Part shown: positions 19,096-29,389 of the stretch, piece by piece
Layout of the letters: each line of letters starts with the position of its first letter
Numbering within the stretch: the first letter of the stretch is position 1
NCBI RefSeq assembly: GCF_014534745.1
Contig: NZ_JACVVP010000018.1
Coordinates: 1 to 64,000 of the forward strand
Direction: 5' to 3'
Source of the DNA: Flammeovirga sp. EKP202
GTDB lineage: Bacteria; Bacteroidota; Bacteroidia; Cytophagales; Flammeovirgaceae
DNA: 64,000 nucleotides
Translations under genes and position numbers: made by a program
Notes under the pieces: generated by a model
What the model was told of the DNA's origin: nothing
Database searches by the model: none
What the model saw: only the letters and a program-made list of their open reading frames with translations

Positions 19096-22000
19096 TTATA
19101 AATTTGAGCCGTCGTAATTTTTAAATTTTACTTTATAAAACAAACTATAAAAAACAGGCACTAATACTAAAGTGAGTACAGTAGCAAACAACAACCCAAA
19201 CAGTAAACTGATGGCTAAAGGTTCAAACATAATTCCTCCTCCTAACCATAAAGGGATTAAACCACAAACTGTAGTGGCGGTTGTCAATAATATTGGTCTA
19301 AATCGCTCTGTAGCAGCGGCTACAATTGCATCTGCTGCCGATCTGCTATTCTCCGTTAATTCTATCTCTATTCTATCAATCAATACAATTCCATTGTTGA
19401 TCACAATTCCAGCTAATGAAACGAGCCCAAGAAATCCAAAAAATCCCATGTAAGAATTTGTGATAAAGAGACCGTAATAGACGCCAATAGCTCCCATTGG
19501 AATCGTTAATAAAATAATCAATGCTTTCTTTATAGAATTGAATTGTCCAACCAATAATAAAATAATAATACAAAACGAAAGAGGTAAAAAAGCTACAACA
19601 GAACCGATACCTGATTGTGATTTTTCGATATCTCCACCAAAATCATAAAAATAACCTGTATCCCATTCTTTTTGATTTTCCTCCAACCAAGGGGTCACTT
19701 GACTCATCACGGCATTGGAGGTAGTATTTTTATCGACATTTGCCGTCACTGTTATGGTCTTGAAAAGGTCGTATCTCTTAATCTTAGTAAACTGCCAATT
19801 CGTAATGATGTCAGCCACTTGCTTTAATGGTACATTATTTCCATTCATCTGAGAATAAATGTTGATCGATTCCAACTGTCTTAAAGAATACTCTCCATCA
19901 TGACTGTCTTTCATCATAATTGGAATAGACTCATCATCTTCTCGATAACGGTCCAATTCTACACCAGAAATACTTGTCAACATTGACATTGCTATATCTT
20001 GATTGGTTACCCCTGCCAATTCTGCACGATCCGGATCAATTTTAATAATAAACTTCTTGGTTTTCAATCCCCAATCGTCATTAATATCTTTTGTACCAGG
20101 AGTTTCTGCAAGTTTTGTTTTAACCTTGTTGACCAACTCATATAAAACCAGCGGGTCTCGGCCTGAAATACGAACTTCAATTGGATTATCGGCTCCACCT
20201 GCACTTCCCAGTCGTTTTATTCGTGGCTGCAAATCCGGGAAATTATTAAAGCAATACCAATCCAAACTATCAATGACAACTTGATTAAATTCATTGGATG
20301 TTGTATTGACTAAAATATGGGCGGTATAGGATGATTTTTCAGGTGCTTGATAACCCAAATCATATTTTGGAGCACCTTCTCCAACATATGAAGTATAGTC
20401 TAAAATTCCTTCTTCATTATTTTGAGCCTGTTCGGCACTTAACAAGAATCTTTTCAAATATTCATCGACCTTTTTAACTACATCTTTTGTCACTGAAATA
20501 TCTGATGTCATTGGTAATTCGAGGTTGACAGTGACCAAAGCCCTATCCGAATCAGGCATAAAAATGAAAGGCACATGAGGTGCTATTTTTGTCATGGATA
20601 AAAAACAAAGGGCTATTATTCCAAGAAACAAAATAGGACGTTTTAAATTCCACACTAAAAACGGTTTATAATAGCCCATCAATTTATCAAAATAGCTCTT
20701 ATCAGCCTCATTCGTTACATCTTTAGGTTTTACTTTTATCAAGTAGATAGATAACAATGGAATCAAAGTAATTGACATGACCCATGAACTCATTAAAGCA
20801 ATTGTAATTACCACGAATATTGGCCCTACGACTTCTCCCATCGTGGACTTTGCAAGGAAAAAAGCAAGGAAAGCTGCCGATGTAGTCAATGTAGAAATCA
20901 ATAAAGGCACCATCAATTCTTTTGCTGAATCAATTGCTGCATTATATACCTTTACCCCTCTTTCCATTTTCACCATGATTGACTCTGACATCACAATGGC
21001 GTTATCTACTAACATGCCTAATGCCATAATTAAAGCAGCCAATGAAATCTGATTTAGACCTACATCTACCAAACCCATTATCACAAATGTTATAACAATC
21101 GTTGAAGGAATTAAAGCTGACACTACAAGACCGGTTCTTAATCCTAAGAAAAGAAGCATTACTGCTAATACTGTAGCGACAGATTGTAATAGATTACTGA
21201 CAAAACTATCTACAGAAGATTCAACATATAAATCAGCTGAAGCAGTTCTCGTAAACTCGATTCCCCAAGGATATTGTTCCTGATAATACTTGATTTTCTC
21301 ATCAATTTCTTGTCCTAACTGCACAATATTACCTCCATCTTTGAGTTTCACACCTAATGAAATAGCAGGTTGTCCTGAAACCGTTACAATACTTTCTGTC
21401 GGATCTTTATATCCTCTTCTAATCTTTGCAATGTCTCCTAAATGAACCGATTGACCATTTTGTAACGGTATAACTACTTTCTCTATTTGGCTCACCGCAT
21501 CAAAACTACCAGTTGGTTCTAAAATGATTCTTTCTGTGCCAAATTTCACATCACCACCAGGAAATATAATATTTGTATTGGCAATCGCATTCTTAATCAT
21601 ATTGGTTGTTAATCCGTATTTTGAGACGGCTGCATTGTCAAATTCCACGAAAACATTTTCTATTTGTTCTCCTACAATCTCAACACGAGCGGCGTTAGGA
21701 AGCTTTATCAAACCATCTTTCACATCCTTGGCAATATCATAAAGTTCCTTGTAAGAATAACCCTCTCCAGTGATGGAATAAATTACACCAAACACATCTA
21801 CAATGTCTTCATCTTTGATTTGAACTTCACAACCACTGGGTAAATCAGGTTTCACCTCATCCACTCTCCTCCTAATCTTATCATAGATAGGTTGCATCTC
21901 TGAATACATCTCTTTTATTTCTAATGTAATGATGGATACATTATTTCTCGATTCAGATTTTATGGATTTAAGTTCTGAAACTTGCTGTAATTGCTTCTCT

Positions 22001-22200
22001 ATCTTATCGGTCACCAACATCTCCACTCTCTCAGGTGATCCTCCTGGATAAGTGGTAATAATGGAAACAAACCTTACTGTAAAAGGAGGCATACTATCTC
22101 GTGGCATGGTTTCATAAGTTTGAAAACCAATAAAGCCCAACAAGACCACAAGGGTGAAAGTAAGAACGTTGTATTTAATTGAAAATTCGGTAATGTTCAT
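19096..22200 (-). CDS. RND efflux pump inner-membrane subunit (second system)
   Basis: This 1034-residue pump has the standard 12-TM, two-loop design. The TM4 motif GMLVDNAIV places the relay aspartate at D399 followed by Asn400. It is a paralogue of the pump at 7991-11029 but clearly diverged. It is the third gene of an operon in which every junction is 7 bp: TolC fusion, adaptor, pump. It should export amphiphilic compounds using the proton gradient; the specificity may relate to the unusual ligand-binding TolC fusion encoded first. Confidence 0.93.
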   Translation of the reverse strand: MNITEFSIKYNVLTFTLVVLLGFIGFQTYETMPRDSMPPFTVRFVSIITTYPGGSPERVEMLVTDKIEKQLQQVSELKSIKSESRNNVSIITLEIKEMYSEMQPIYDKIRRRVDEVKPDLPSGCEVQIKDEDIVDVFGVIYSITGEGYSYKELYDIAKDVKDGLIKLPNAARVEIVGEQIENVFVEFDNAAVSKYGLTTNMIKNAIANTNIIFPGGDVKFGTERIILEPTGSFDAVSQIEKVVIPLQNGQSVHLGDIAKIRRGYKDPTESIVTVSGQPAISLGVKLKDGGNIVQLGQEIDEKIKYYQEQYPWGIEFTRTASADLYVESSVDSFVSNLLQSVATVLAVMLLFLGLRTGLVVSALIPSTIVITFVIMGLVDVGLNQISLAALIMALGMLVDNAIVMSESIMVKMERGVKVYNAAIDSAKELMVPLLISTLTTSAAFLAFFLAKSTMGEVVGPIFVVITIALMSSWVMSITLIPLLSIYLIKVKPKDVTNEADKSYFDKLMGYYKPFLVWNLKRPILFLGIIALCFLSMTKIAPHVPFIFMPDSDRALVTVNLELPMTSDISVTKDVVKKVDEYLKRFLLSAEQAQNNEEGILDYTSYVGEGAPKYDLGYQAPEKSSYTAHILVNTTSNEFNQVVIDSLDWYCFNNFPDLQPRIKRLGSAGGADNPIEVRISGRDPLVLYELVNKVKTKLAETPGTKDINDDWGLKTKKFIIKIDPDRAELAGVTNQDIAMSMLTSISGVELDRYREDDESIPIMMKDSHDGEYSLRQLESINIYSQMNGNNVPLKQVADIITNWQFTKIKRYDLFKTITVTANVDKNTTSNAVMSQVTPWLEENQKEWDTGYFYDFGGDIEKSQSGIGSVVAFLPLSFCIIILLLVGQFNSIKKALIILLTIPMGAIGVYYGLFITNSYMGFFGFLGLVSLAGIVINNGIVLIDRIEIELTENSRSAADAIVAAATERFRPILLTTATTVCGLIPLWLGGGIMFEPLAISLLFGLLFATVLTLVLVPVFYSLFYKVKFKNYDGSNL

Positions 22201-22207
22201 AGGGCTT

Positions 22208-23317
22208 CTAAATCTTCTGTTGGTATTTTTTAAGGAACTTTACTTTTAAGCCATCACTGATTTTTGTGACGCCACTTGTCACCACTATTTCGCCTTCTTT
22301 TAATCCTTTTTCTACAATGAAACCTTTACCACTCAAGTCTCCGATCTCTATTGCTTTATAATGCACTATTCCCGTCTTATCATCTAATTTTTCAACGGTA
22401 TATACAAAGCGTTGACCATTAACAGCTTCTCCCACTGCATCTACTGGTACAATCATATAAGGTTCTGAAGATTTTTGTTGAACTTGGAAAGTTACATTTG
22501 CAGACATACCAGGTCTTACATTTTGCGATTTAGAGTCTAGTAATACGGTAACTGGAAATGTAGACGACACATCCGCAACATAAGATAACTTTGTAATTTT
22601 CCCTTTAAAGTTCTTACCACTTACCGATGTAAAAGACACATCAACTTTATCGCCTACTTTAATTTTAGAAATGTATTTTTCTGGAATTCCAACTTTTATT
22701 TCAAGGTCATTACCTGAAGCGAATTTCACCACTGGATTACCTGCCATGATATTTTCATTTCTTGAGGCAATCTTCTCCGCAATAATTCCATCCATCGGGA
22801 CATACAGTTTATAATAGCTCAACTCTCGTCGCTTAAGGTCTTCCGTTTGTTGACTATTTTTATAAGCTGCTTTTGCAGAAGAAAAAGAATTTTTTGCCTG
22901 TTCATATTCAGAAAGTGAAACGTTATTCGCTTCATACAACTTCTTTGTCCTGTCCAAACTTGCTTTCATCGTTTCCAATTGTACTTTGGCACTTTGAGTT
23001 TGAGCTACCGTTTGTTGAAAAGCAATTTTAGCATCAGAATCATCAATGGTTGCTATGAGTTGTCCTTTTTTCACTACATCTCCTTCCACTACTTTAATAC
23101 TTGTCAAAACGCCACTCACTCTAAAACTCAGTTGAGATTCTGTTCCTGCTTTAGAGACACCTGCAAAAGTTTGGAAAGCTTCTCCTCCCGAAAAATAAAC
23201 TTGTGTATAGCGAACGGGTCTAATCACTTCTTCCTGTTTTTCTTCTTCTTTGGCACAACTCCCTAATAATTGTCCGAAGCATAAGAAAAAAATTAACTTT
23301 AATAATATATTTTTCAT
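22208..23317 (-). CDS. RND periplasmic adaptor lipoprotein (second system)
   Basis: This 369-residue protein has the lipobox LLGSC (Cys21). The lipoyl-like halves are IKVVEGDVVKKGQLIATI and LYVPMDGIIAEKIASRNENI, with a helical hairpin between them. A beta-barrel (KVGIPEKYISKIKVGDKVDV) and a membrane-proximal domain follow. It connects the RND pump with the outer-membrane channel. Translation is probably coupled to both neighbours given the 7-bp gaps. Confidence 0.9.
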   Translation of the reverse strand: MKNILLKLIFFLCFGQLLGSCAKEEEKQEEVIRPVRYTQVYFSGGEAFQTFAGVSKAGTESQLSFRVSGVLTSIKVVEGDVVKKGQLIATIDDSDAKIAFQQTVAQTQSAKVQLETMKASLDRTKKLYEANNVSLSEYEQAKNSFSSAKAAYKNSQQTEDLKRRELSYYKLYVPMDGIIAEKIASRNENIMAGNPVVKFASGNDLEIKVGIPEKYISKIKVGDKVDVSFTSVSGKNFKGKITKLSYVADVSSTFPVTVLLDSKSQNVRPGMSANVTFQVQQKSSEPYMIVPVDAVGEAVNGQRFVYTVEKLDDKTGIVHYKAIEIGDLSGKGFIVEKGLKEGEIVVTSGVTKISDGLKVKFLKKYQQKI

Positions 23318-23324
23318 TTGGATG

Positions 23325-25730
23325 TTATCTATCTAGATTATTTAATAATTCATTGATTTCGCTGGCCGTTGCTTCTCTTTCCGCATCTGTTTGAAGAAGG
23401 CTAAAAGTTCCTACAGCTCTTTGTATTTTCATTGAAGACTGTAAAAACTGATAGACTGCATTGGCTGCATTTTGTTCTGATTCAAAGGCGTTGTTTTGTG
23501 CGTCAATTAATTCAATAATTGATACTCTACCTTTTGAATAGTTATCTCTTACAATTTCAAAGTTTTTTTGAGCCGCTTCCATTGCTTCTCTAGAATTTGT
23601 AATATTAGTACTCGTACTTGCCAACTCATACAATGCTGCTCTCACCTCTTTCTCTACATCAAGATTGATTTGCCTTTGCTGAGACTCTAATTGTAATTTA
23701 TCATATTTCGTTTTTTGATAATTCCTACTTTTCTGAAAGCCCGAAAACAAAGGAATGGATGCTACAACAGATATACTCCAATTTTGATCTAATGGATCTA
23801 AACCAGTGGTTCCACCTGGAATAACAATGGATTCAGTTCCACTTCCTCCTCTTGCTAAAAATCGATTGTAAGATCCTTGTAAAGCCACTTCTGGAATAAA
23901 CCTGTTTCTGCTATCGGATGATTGTTGGCGTTGTATGGCTAACATTTGAGCTGCGTACTGCTGAACAATTGGTCTTTGAACTACAGCTTTCTCTACTATG
24001 TAATCTGATATAATTAGCAAAGAAATGGGGTCATTGACTAGATTGGCCATCCCCTCGGAAGCTAAACCTGCATATATCCCATCGGTCAACTCCACATCTC
24101 TTACATAAATAGGAGCACTCATTTGTCTGTTCAATAGATTATTTAGAACCAACATTTGTTGTCTTTCCTGTAGATTAGCATCGATCACTTGTTGTTCTGA
24201 TTGTGCTAAATTCGATTGCCAACGGTAGACGTCTGAATTTCCAGAGTAACCTACATTTTCTCTTAATTGAGCGATTTCTAAATTACGTTTGGTTGACTCT
24301 AAGTAGCGCTCCGTGATTTGGATTTGTGTTTTTGCGTAGAGTAAATTAAAATAAGCTACTGCTGATTGATAAACTACATCTAACATTACTTGCTCATTTC
24401 CTGCTTTTCTTGATTGTTGAAGGTATTTTTGAACTCTTGCATTGACAAAAACCTTTTCTGAATAAATCACCTGTTGGAGTTCCAATGTTCCTAACAATTG
24501 CCTTTCTGCTCGTGTTCCAAATGCTCTATCTGCAGTCTGAGGATCAATCCATGTTCCAGCCAAAGAGGCATTTATAGAAGGCATTAATGCTGAATTGGCT
24601 ACTCTTCGAAGTTCATCCCCACTCAATGTACCATATTGAGATGCTTTATAGTTCATATTCTCTGCAATGGCTTCATCAATGACATTTTCCAAACTCAATT
24701 GTTCACTCTCATCTGGCACTGCATCGATCCATTCGGCATTGAAAATGACATTCCATTTGGGGAGGTATGATAATTTACCTGCCACTTCGGCATTCAGTAC
24801 AATTTTCTCATCGTAATCAACTCGTACAGGTAAATCTTTAGCATTCACATTTTCATAAAAGATAGATTCTATATTCAATGCCACTCTTCTTGCAATTATA
24901 TCAAACTTATCTTCTGTTTTAAGGCCTACCAAAGCACCATTTTGAACCCCTTGTTCTCCTTCAGCAGAAAAAACAAATAATCCTCTATCCGCTAATGCTT
25001 CAAACAATTGCTGCTTCTTTTCATCAGGGAGTTTAAACATATAAGAAGCATAAACTGCATCATAAGTTGTATCTATTTGATTCAACAGTTCATCAATATC
25101 ATCCTTTACCCCAAAGGCCGTATATTCCACTCCTATTTCTTTGACTATTCTATCTAAAGGTTTGGCGGGAGAATACAGATGATGGATGTAGTCATCAAAT
25201 AGCACTGCAATTTTTTCGTACTTAATGGCATCATGAAAAGTAATAATATCGGTTTTCAAGGAGGAACTCGTCAATATAAAGTTGAGGTTATCAATCCCTG
25301 TCGTTCCATTTTCTGTCAAAGGGACTCCTTGGCCTTTGGGGTCTATTACTCCCCATAAGATTGTAGGCTTTGTTAACTCTTTTTTTTGTATTGCGATGGT
25401 CGAACCTAAAACGCCCAAACATATCACAACATCCACCTCTTCCTCTTTTTGTAAACGCTCAAATTGTTGATGAGCTAACGTATTATCCCAATCACTTGAC
25501 AGCTGATATTGGTCTGGGAAGGTAACATTGTAGGAGGAGCCCATCACGGCAGGGACCTCTTTCTCTAAAATATCAATAAACTTAGACTCTTTATATACTT
25601 GAGCATCATACAAAATACCTATTTTAAGGTCTTTGACTGGATCTTGACTAAATGCTCTTGGAGTATAAAAAGAAGAAATAGATAGTAATAAGAATATTGA
25701 TAAGGTTAAGTTCTTTGTAGTGTTAAACAT
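23325..25730 (-). CDS. Fusion of ABC-type substrate-binding domain and TolC channel
   Basis: This 801-residue protein has a signal peptide (to about residue 28). Residues about 34-330 look like a periplasmic binding protein of the ABC_sub_bind (PF04392/COG2984) type: KIGILYD..., DVVICLGVLGSTIA, PTILWGVIDP, KIAVLFDD, and GLFVFSAEGEQGVQNGAL. From about 350 to the end it is a full TolC/OEP protein, ending in YSKGRVSIIELIDAQNNAFESEQ. The N-terminal domain alone roughly equals a complete binding protein, and the C-terminal part a complete TolC. It is the first gene of the second RND operon. I infer that the channel carries its own ligand-sensing or ligand-capturing domain. The frame is continuous, with no sign of a sequencing fusion. 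Confidence 0.85.
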   Translation of the reverse strand: MFNTTKNLTLSIFLLLSISSFYTPRAFSQDPVKDLKIGILYDAQVYKESKFIDILEKEVPAVMGSSYNVTFPDQYQLSSDWDNTLAHQQFERLQKEEEVDVVICLGVLGSTIAIQKKELTKPTILWGVIDPKGQGVPLTENGTTGIDNLNFILTSSSLKTDIITFHDAIKYEKIAVLFDDYIHHLYSPAKPLDRIVKEIGVEYTAFGVKDDIDELLNQIDTTYDAVYASYMFKLPDEKKQQLFEALADRGLFVFSAEGEQGVQNGALVGLKTEDKFDIIARRVALNIESIFYENVNAKDLPVRVDYDEKIVLNAEVAGKLSYLPKWNVIFNAEWIDAVPDESEQLSLENVIDEAIAENMNYKASQYGTLSGDELRRVANSALMPSINASLAGTWIDPQTADRAFGTRAERQLLGTLELQQVIYSEKVFVNARVQKYLQQSRKAGNEQVMLDVVYQSAVAYFNLLYAKTQIQITERYLESTKRNLEIAQLRENVGYSGNSDVYRWQSNLAQSEQQVIDANLQERQQMLVLNNLLNRQMSAPIYVRDVELTDGIYAGLASEGMANLVNDPISLLIISDYIVEKAVVQRPIVQQYAAQMLAIQRQQSSDSRNRFIPEVALQGSYNRFLARGGSGTESIVIPGGTTGLDPLDQNWSISVVASIPLFSGFQKSRNYQKTKYDKLQLESQQRQINLDVEKEVRAALYELASTSTNITNSREAMEAAQKNFEIVRDNYSKGRVSIIELIDAQNNAFESEQNAANAVYQFLQSSMKIQRAVGTFSLLQTDAEREATASEINELLNNLDR

Positions 25731-26354
25731 ATTCTGTAGTATACAATTTACTTTGTTATAAGCTACAAAAATGTGTACTAGAAATGAAGGAAAAAACTTA
25801 TCTGACTTTCTATAATGTCAAAAAATCTTAGATTAAAATAATTTTCTGTTACAATGTTACATTCTTAACATAAAAAAAGAACAGAATACTTTTACAATAA
25901 GCACCCTGTCCTCTTGAATGGTAAAGAATCAGTAATTTCTAATATACTTAGTTAACTGAAAGTAGTAAAACAGAATGTTCTCATTTTAATACCTGTTTGT
26001 CAACAAAGGTATTGGGTTCAAAACAAACTTCTACTACCCCAAAGGGTAGTTTATAAGTCAAATGGTAAATAATAATCGTCCTACATAAAATGTTATTTCA
26101 TGATGATTGAAAATAATTATTGGATTTTACTTCTATTAGTGGACGTTCATATTAAATTTGTAAGTACTCTATCAAAAATCGTTATCCTTTTTGTCTTGCT
26201 TTCTTTTTGTGAGTAAAATATAAATATTAATGCAACACCTATTTGTAGTGTGATTCAAAGTTTATTAAATACAGTTATCACATATCAGTAGGAAGCTTTA
26301 AAAGGATTGTTGATAGAATACATATGACTTTTAGATTATAAATACAATAACTGA
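25731..26354 (+). other. 624-bp divergent intergenic region with a small palindrome
   Basis: No gene is supported. It separates the second RND operon from the beta-CASP gene and should hold both promoters. ACTACCC (26033-26039) and GGGTAGT (26044-26050) form a tight hairpin of unknown role. Confidence 0.5.
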
Positions 26355-27776
26355 ATGAGACTTACATTTTGGGGAGCAGCCGAAAAGGTAACAGGTAGTA
26401 TGACGTTACTGACTTTGGATGATGGATATCAAATATTAATTGATTGCGGGATAGATATGTCAAATATGGCTGAAACGGACCCATTATACCCTACTTCAGC
26501 TTTACCTTTTGATGCTTCATTAGTCAATGTAGTTTTATTATCGCACGCCCATTTAGACCACTCGGGAAAACTTCCCAATTTATATAAAGAAGGATTTGAA
26601 GGACAAATTCTTTGTACCTCTGCCACTGCATCGCTTACTCAAATCCTATTGGAAGATTCTGCTCGTATCAACCAACGTAAGTTAAAGGCATACAGCAAAA
26701 GGAAATCCAGAGGTTTAAGTTTAGATCATTTCAACTTTATTCCCGAAAACCTCTACACTACACCCGAAGTGAGTGACACCATGAAAGAAGTGGTCCCTAT
26801 TCAATTCAAAAGAAGGTTTAATATAAAGCCAGGAGTTTGGGTCACATTCCTTCCCGCAGGTCACCTTTTAGGGGCCGCACATATTTTAGTGGAAGTAGAA
26901 GAAGGAGGAGTGGAAAAATCATTTCTCTTCTCTGGCGACATCGGAAGGAAAAACTACCCTCTTTTACAAGATCCCATCGAATTGCCTCAAGCCGATTATG
27001 TAATTTGTGAAACTACTTATGGTAATAGAGAACATAGCAAAATCGATGATTCTACAAAGGAATTACAAGAGGTTATCAAAAGAGCGTGTATTGATATTCC
27101 GGGACGCTTGATTATTCCAGCTTTCAGTATTGGAAGAACACAAGCAGTACTTTTTGAATTACATAAACTCTTTGAAGAGGGGAAGTTACCAAGAATTAAG
27201 GTTTTTGCAGATTCTCCTTTAGCCATGCAGAGTAATAGGATCTACGAAGATTTCCTATATTTACTTAATCAAGAGGCCAAAGACTTCAAAGAAGATTACG
27301 ACTCTTTATTCAATTTTGAAAATATTGAATACGCTCAGAAGCAAAATGATAGCAAGGCCATTTCTAATTATAATGAGCCCTATATCATTATTTCATCTTC
27401 TGGAATGTTAGAGGGAGGACGCATCCAACATCATATACAAGCAAATATGGAAAATCCTTATGCCACTGTGCTTATGGTAGGTTTTTCTGCCGAAGGTACT
27501 CTTGGAGCAAGACTTAGAGATAATGAAGGCTATTTAAGGATTGGAAATGAAGACTTGAAAGTCAATTGTAAAATTGAACAAACGGATTCTTTCAGTGGTC
27601 ATGGGGATGTCAATGATCTACAAAACTTCATTCAACAGCAAGACAAAAATAAAGTCACACAAATCTTTTTAAATCATGGTGAAGAAGAATCCATGGTCGC
27701 ATTTAAAGAAAGAATCGAAAATTTAGGATATAAAAACGTTGTGATCCCACAAAAGGGACATGAATTTATAGTATAA
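26355..27776 (+). CDS. MBL-fold beta-CASP ribonuclease-like protein
   Basis: This 473-residue protein has the metallo-beta-lactamase motif SHAHLDH (H64, H66, D68, H69). Further metal ligands follow in GHLLGAAH and FSGDIG, then a beta-CASP insertion (IIPAFSIGRTQAVL, then SSSGMLEGGRIQHH). The C-terminal RNA-specificity (RMMBL) region contains DSFSGHGD and LNHGE. This is the bacterial branch related to the CPSF73/Ysh1 RNA 3'-end nucleases, and RNA processing or exonuclease activity is expected in the cytoplasm. Its stop codon overlaps the start of the next gene. Confidence 0.9.
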   Translation: MRLTFWGAAEKVTGSMTLLTLDDGYQILIDCGIDMSNMAETDPLYPTSALPFDASLVNVVLLSHAHLDHSGKLPNLYKEGFEGQILCTSATASLTQILLEDSARINQRKLKAYSKRKSRGLSLDHFNFIPENLYTTPEVSDTMKEVVPIQFKRRFNIKPGVWVTFLPAGHLLGAAHILVEVEEGGVEKSFLFSGDIGRKNYPLLQDPIELPQADYVICETTYGNREHSKIDDSTKELQEVIKRACIDIPGRLIIPAFSIGRTQAVLFELHKLFEEGKLPRIKVFADSPLAMQSNRIYEDFLYLLNQEAKDFKEDYDSLFNFENIEYAQKQNDSKAISNYNEPYIIISSSGMLEGGRIQHHIQANMENPYATVLMVGFSAEGTLGARLRDNEGYLRIGNEDLKVNCKIEQTDSFSGHGDVNDLQNFIQQQDKNKVTQIFLNHGEEESMVAFKERIENLGYKNVVIPQKGHEFIV

Positions 27777-28687
27777 TGATGAGGGTAACTTTAATAGGTT
27801 CGGGGAGAGTAGCTACTCACTTAGGTACGGTACTGGAAGATAAGGGTGTAGTGATTGAAGAAGTGTACAGCAGAAATAAAAAGAACGCCAAAAAACTAGC
27901 AAAGAAGTTTTATGATGCACGACCTACTGATCAATTAGATTTTTCAGATAGTATTGCTGAGATCTTTATCATAGCCGTTGCAGATAATGCCATTCAAGAA
28001 GTGGCTGATACTATCAAGTTGCCAAATCATAAAGCGATCTTGGTCCACACTTCTGGTGCTACACCGCTAGAAGTACTGTCAGGTAGCACTTTGTACACTG
28101 GCGTATTCTATCCTCTACAGACATTTTCTTTTGGCAAAAAGATTAAATTTAGTGAAGTTCCCATCTGTATCGATGCTACTGCTAAAACAGCATTAGATCA
28201 GTTGGCACAATTGGCTGAAGTCATTACTCCAAAGGTGTTTCATTTGAATAGTGAGGAAAGAAAAAGACTTCATATCGCGGCCGTTTTTGCTTGTAATTTC
28301 ACAAATTATCTTCTTGAAGTTTCTTCTCAAATCATTGAGACTTCAGGTTTATCTTTTCAGGAACTTCAACCTCTTGTTCAAGAAACGATAGATAAAGCCT
28401 TCTCACTTCCTTCTCCTATTGATGGACAAACAGGCCCCGCTGTACGTCATGATCACAAGACAATCAAAAGACACTTAGATGTTTTGTCATTGGAGTCTGA
28501 TGAATACAAATACCTATATGAACATTTTACAGACATTCTTCAAAATAAGAAAGGACAGTATGTCAATGCTGAGATGATCAAAAAGCTCCATGAATTGGAA
28601 GAACAAAAAGATCTACAAGCACAATTGAATGACATGGGTGACACGCTTTCTCAAGAAGATGAAGATTATCTTGATTTAGAAGAATAA
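27776..28687 (+). CDS. Rossmann-like/DUF2520 domain protein
   Basis: This protein of about 302 residues has an N-terminal NAD(P)-binding Rossmann segment (VTLIGSGRVATHLG). A helical C-terminal half carries the DUF2520 signature (RLHIAAVFACNFTNYLLEVS, then GPAVRHDHKTIKRH). The overall fold resembles ProC and 6-phosphogluconate dehydrogenases, but the substrate is unknown. The stop of the preceding gene and this start share one base (TAATG). A second ATG at 27779 gives the more typical MRVTLIG start. Conserved as a housekeeping-type gene in Bacteroidota. Confidence 0.85.
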   Translation: MMRVTLIGSGRVATHLGTVLEDKGVVIEEVYSRNKKNAKKLAKKFYDARPTDQLDFSDSIAEIFIIAVADNAIQEVADTIKLPNHKAILVHTSGATPLEVLSGSTLYTGVFYPLQTFSFGKKIKFSEVPICIDATAKTALDQLAQLAEVITPKVFHLNSEERKRLHIAAVFACNFTNYLLEVSSQIIETSGLSFQELQPLVQETIDKAFSLPSPIDGQTGPAVRHDHKTIKRHLDVLSLESDEYKYLYEHFTDILQNKKGQYVNAEMIKKLHELEEQKDLQAQLNDMGDTLSQEDEDYLDLEE

Positions 28688-28729
28688 AAAATAGGGTAAT
28701 CATTGGAAAAAAACGCTTTTAAAAGAAAA

Positions 28730-29386
28730 ATGATTATCCAAACTTTATCAAAAAGAGGGCATCAACATGAAAACAATGAAGATGCTCTTTTCTATCGTAT
28801 TCTTCAGAATAGATTTGTAATTAGTGCCGTGATGGACGGTTGTACCTCAGCCATTGAAAGTCAGTTTGCTTCTTTGCTCTTTAAAAAGGTATTGAGTAAT
28901 TCATGTCAGCGTTTATTATCACACCATAACAGCTTAGAGGATTTAAACCTTTCTATGATTGGGAATGAAATCCTACATTCTTTTTTCACCCAAATACAAT
29001 TGACTCAACGATTACTTTCGTTAAGCTATGATGAATTGGCGAGTACTTTACTCTTAAACGTAACGGATACAAACACCAAATACACTGTGACTTATTGTGC
29101 TGGAGATGGTTTGATAGGCATTGATGGGCATTGGAAAAAAATAGACCAAAACAATGTCCCAGACTTTTTATGCTACCACTTACAGCATAGTTTCCAAAAC
29201 TGGTTCAATCATCATATTATCCATTTCACCCATCACTTTAAAGAATCTGTTATCATCAGTACAGATGGTATTTATAGTTTCAAGGACAAGATTGATTTAG
29301 CTACTGTTAATTATGAGTATATCTCAGAACTTTGCTCCTCCAAGGAGCATTATGACGATATTAGTATGGTCTTTATTCAACTTTGA
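28730..29386 (+). CDS. PP2C-like protein phosphatase
   Basis: This protein has about 218 residues from the ATG at 28730; a TTG 27 bases earlier is possible, but the extra residues are not family-like. Recognisable PPM motifs are GHQHENNEDALF (first acidic metal ligand), ISAVMDGCTSA (DG box), VTYCAGDGLIGIDG, a late ISTDGIYSF and YDDISMVFI at the end. It is short for a PP2C enzyme and lacks some connecting strands, but the metal-binding acidic residues appear present. It is probably co-transcribed with the two genes upstream. It converges on the glycosylase gene with 3 bp between stops. Confidence 0.75.
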   Translation: MIIQTLSKRGHQHENNEDALFYRILQNRFVISAVMDGCTSAIESQFASLLFKKVLSNSCQRLLSHHNSLEDLNLSMIGNEILHSFFTQIQLTQRLLSLSYDELASTLLLNVTDTNTKYTVTYCAGDGLIGIDGHWKKIDQNNVPDFLCYHLQHSFQNWFNHHIIHFTHHFKESVIISTDGIYSFKDKIDLATVNYEYISELCSSKEHYDDISMVFIQL

Positions 29387-29389
29387 AAA

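Noticed and set aside
25990-26013. Imperfect palindrome ATACCTG...AAGGTAT
   Set aside because: Pairing needs bulges and the stretch is AT-rich; not distinguishable from chance.
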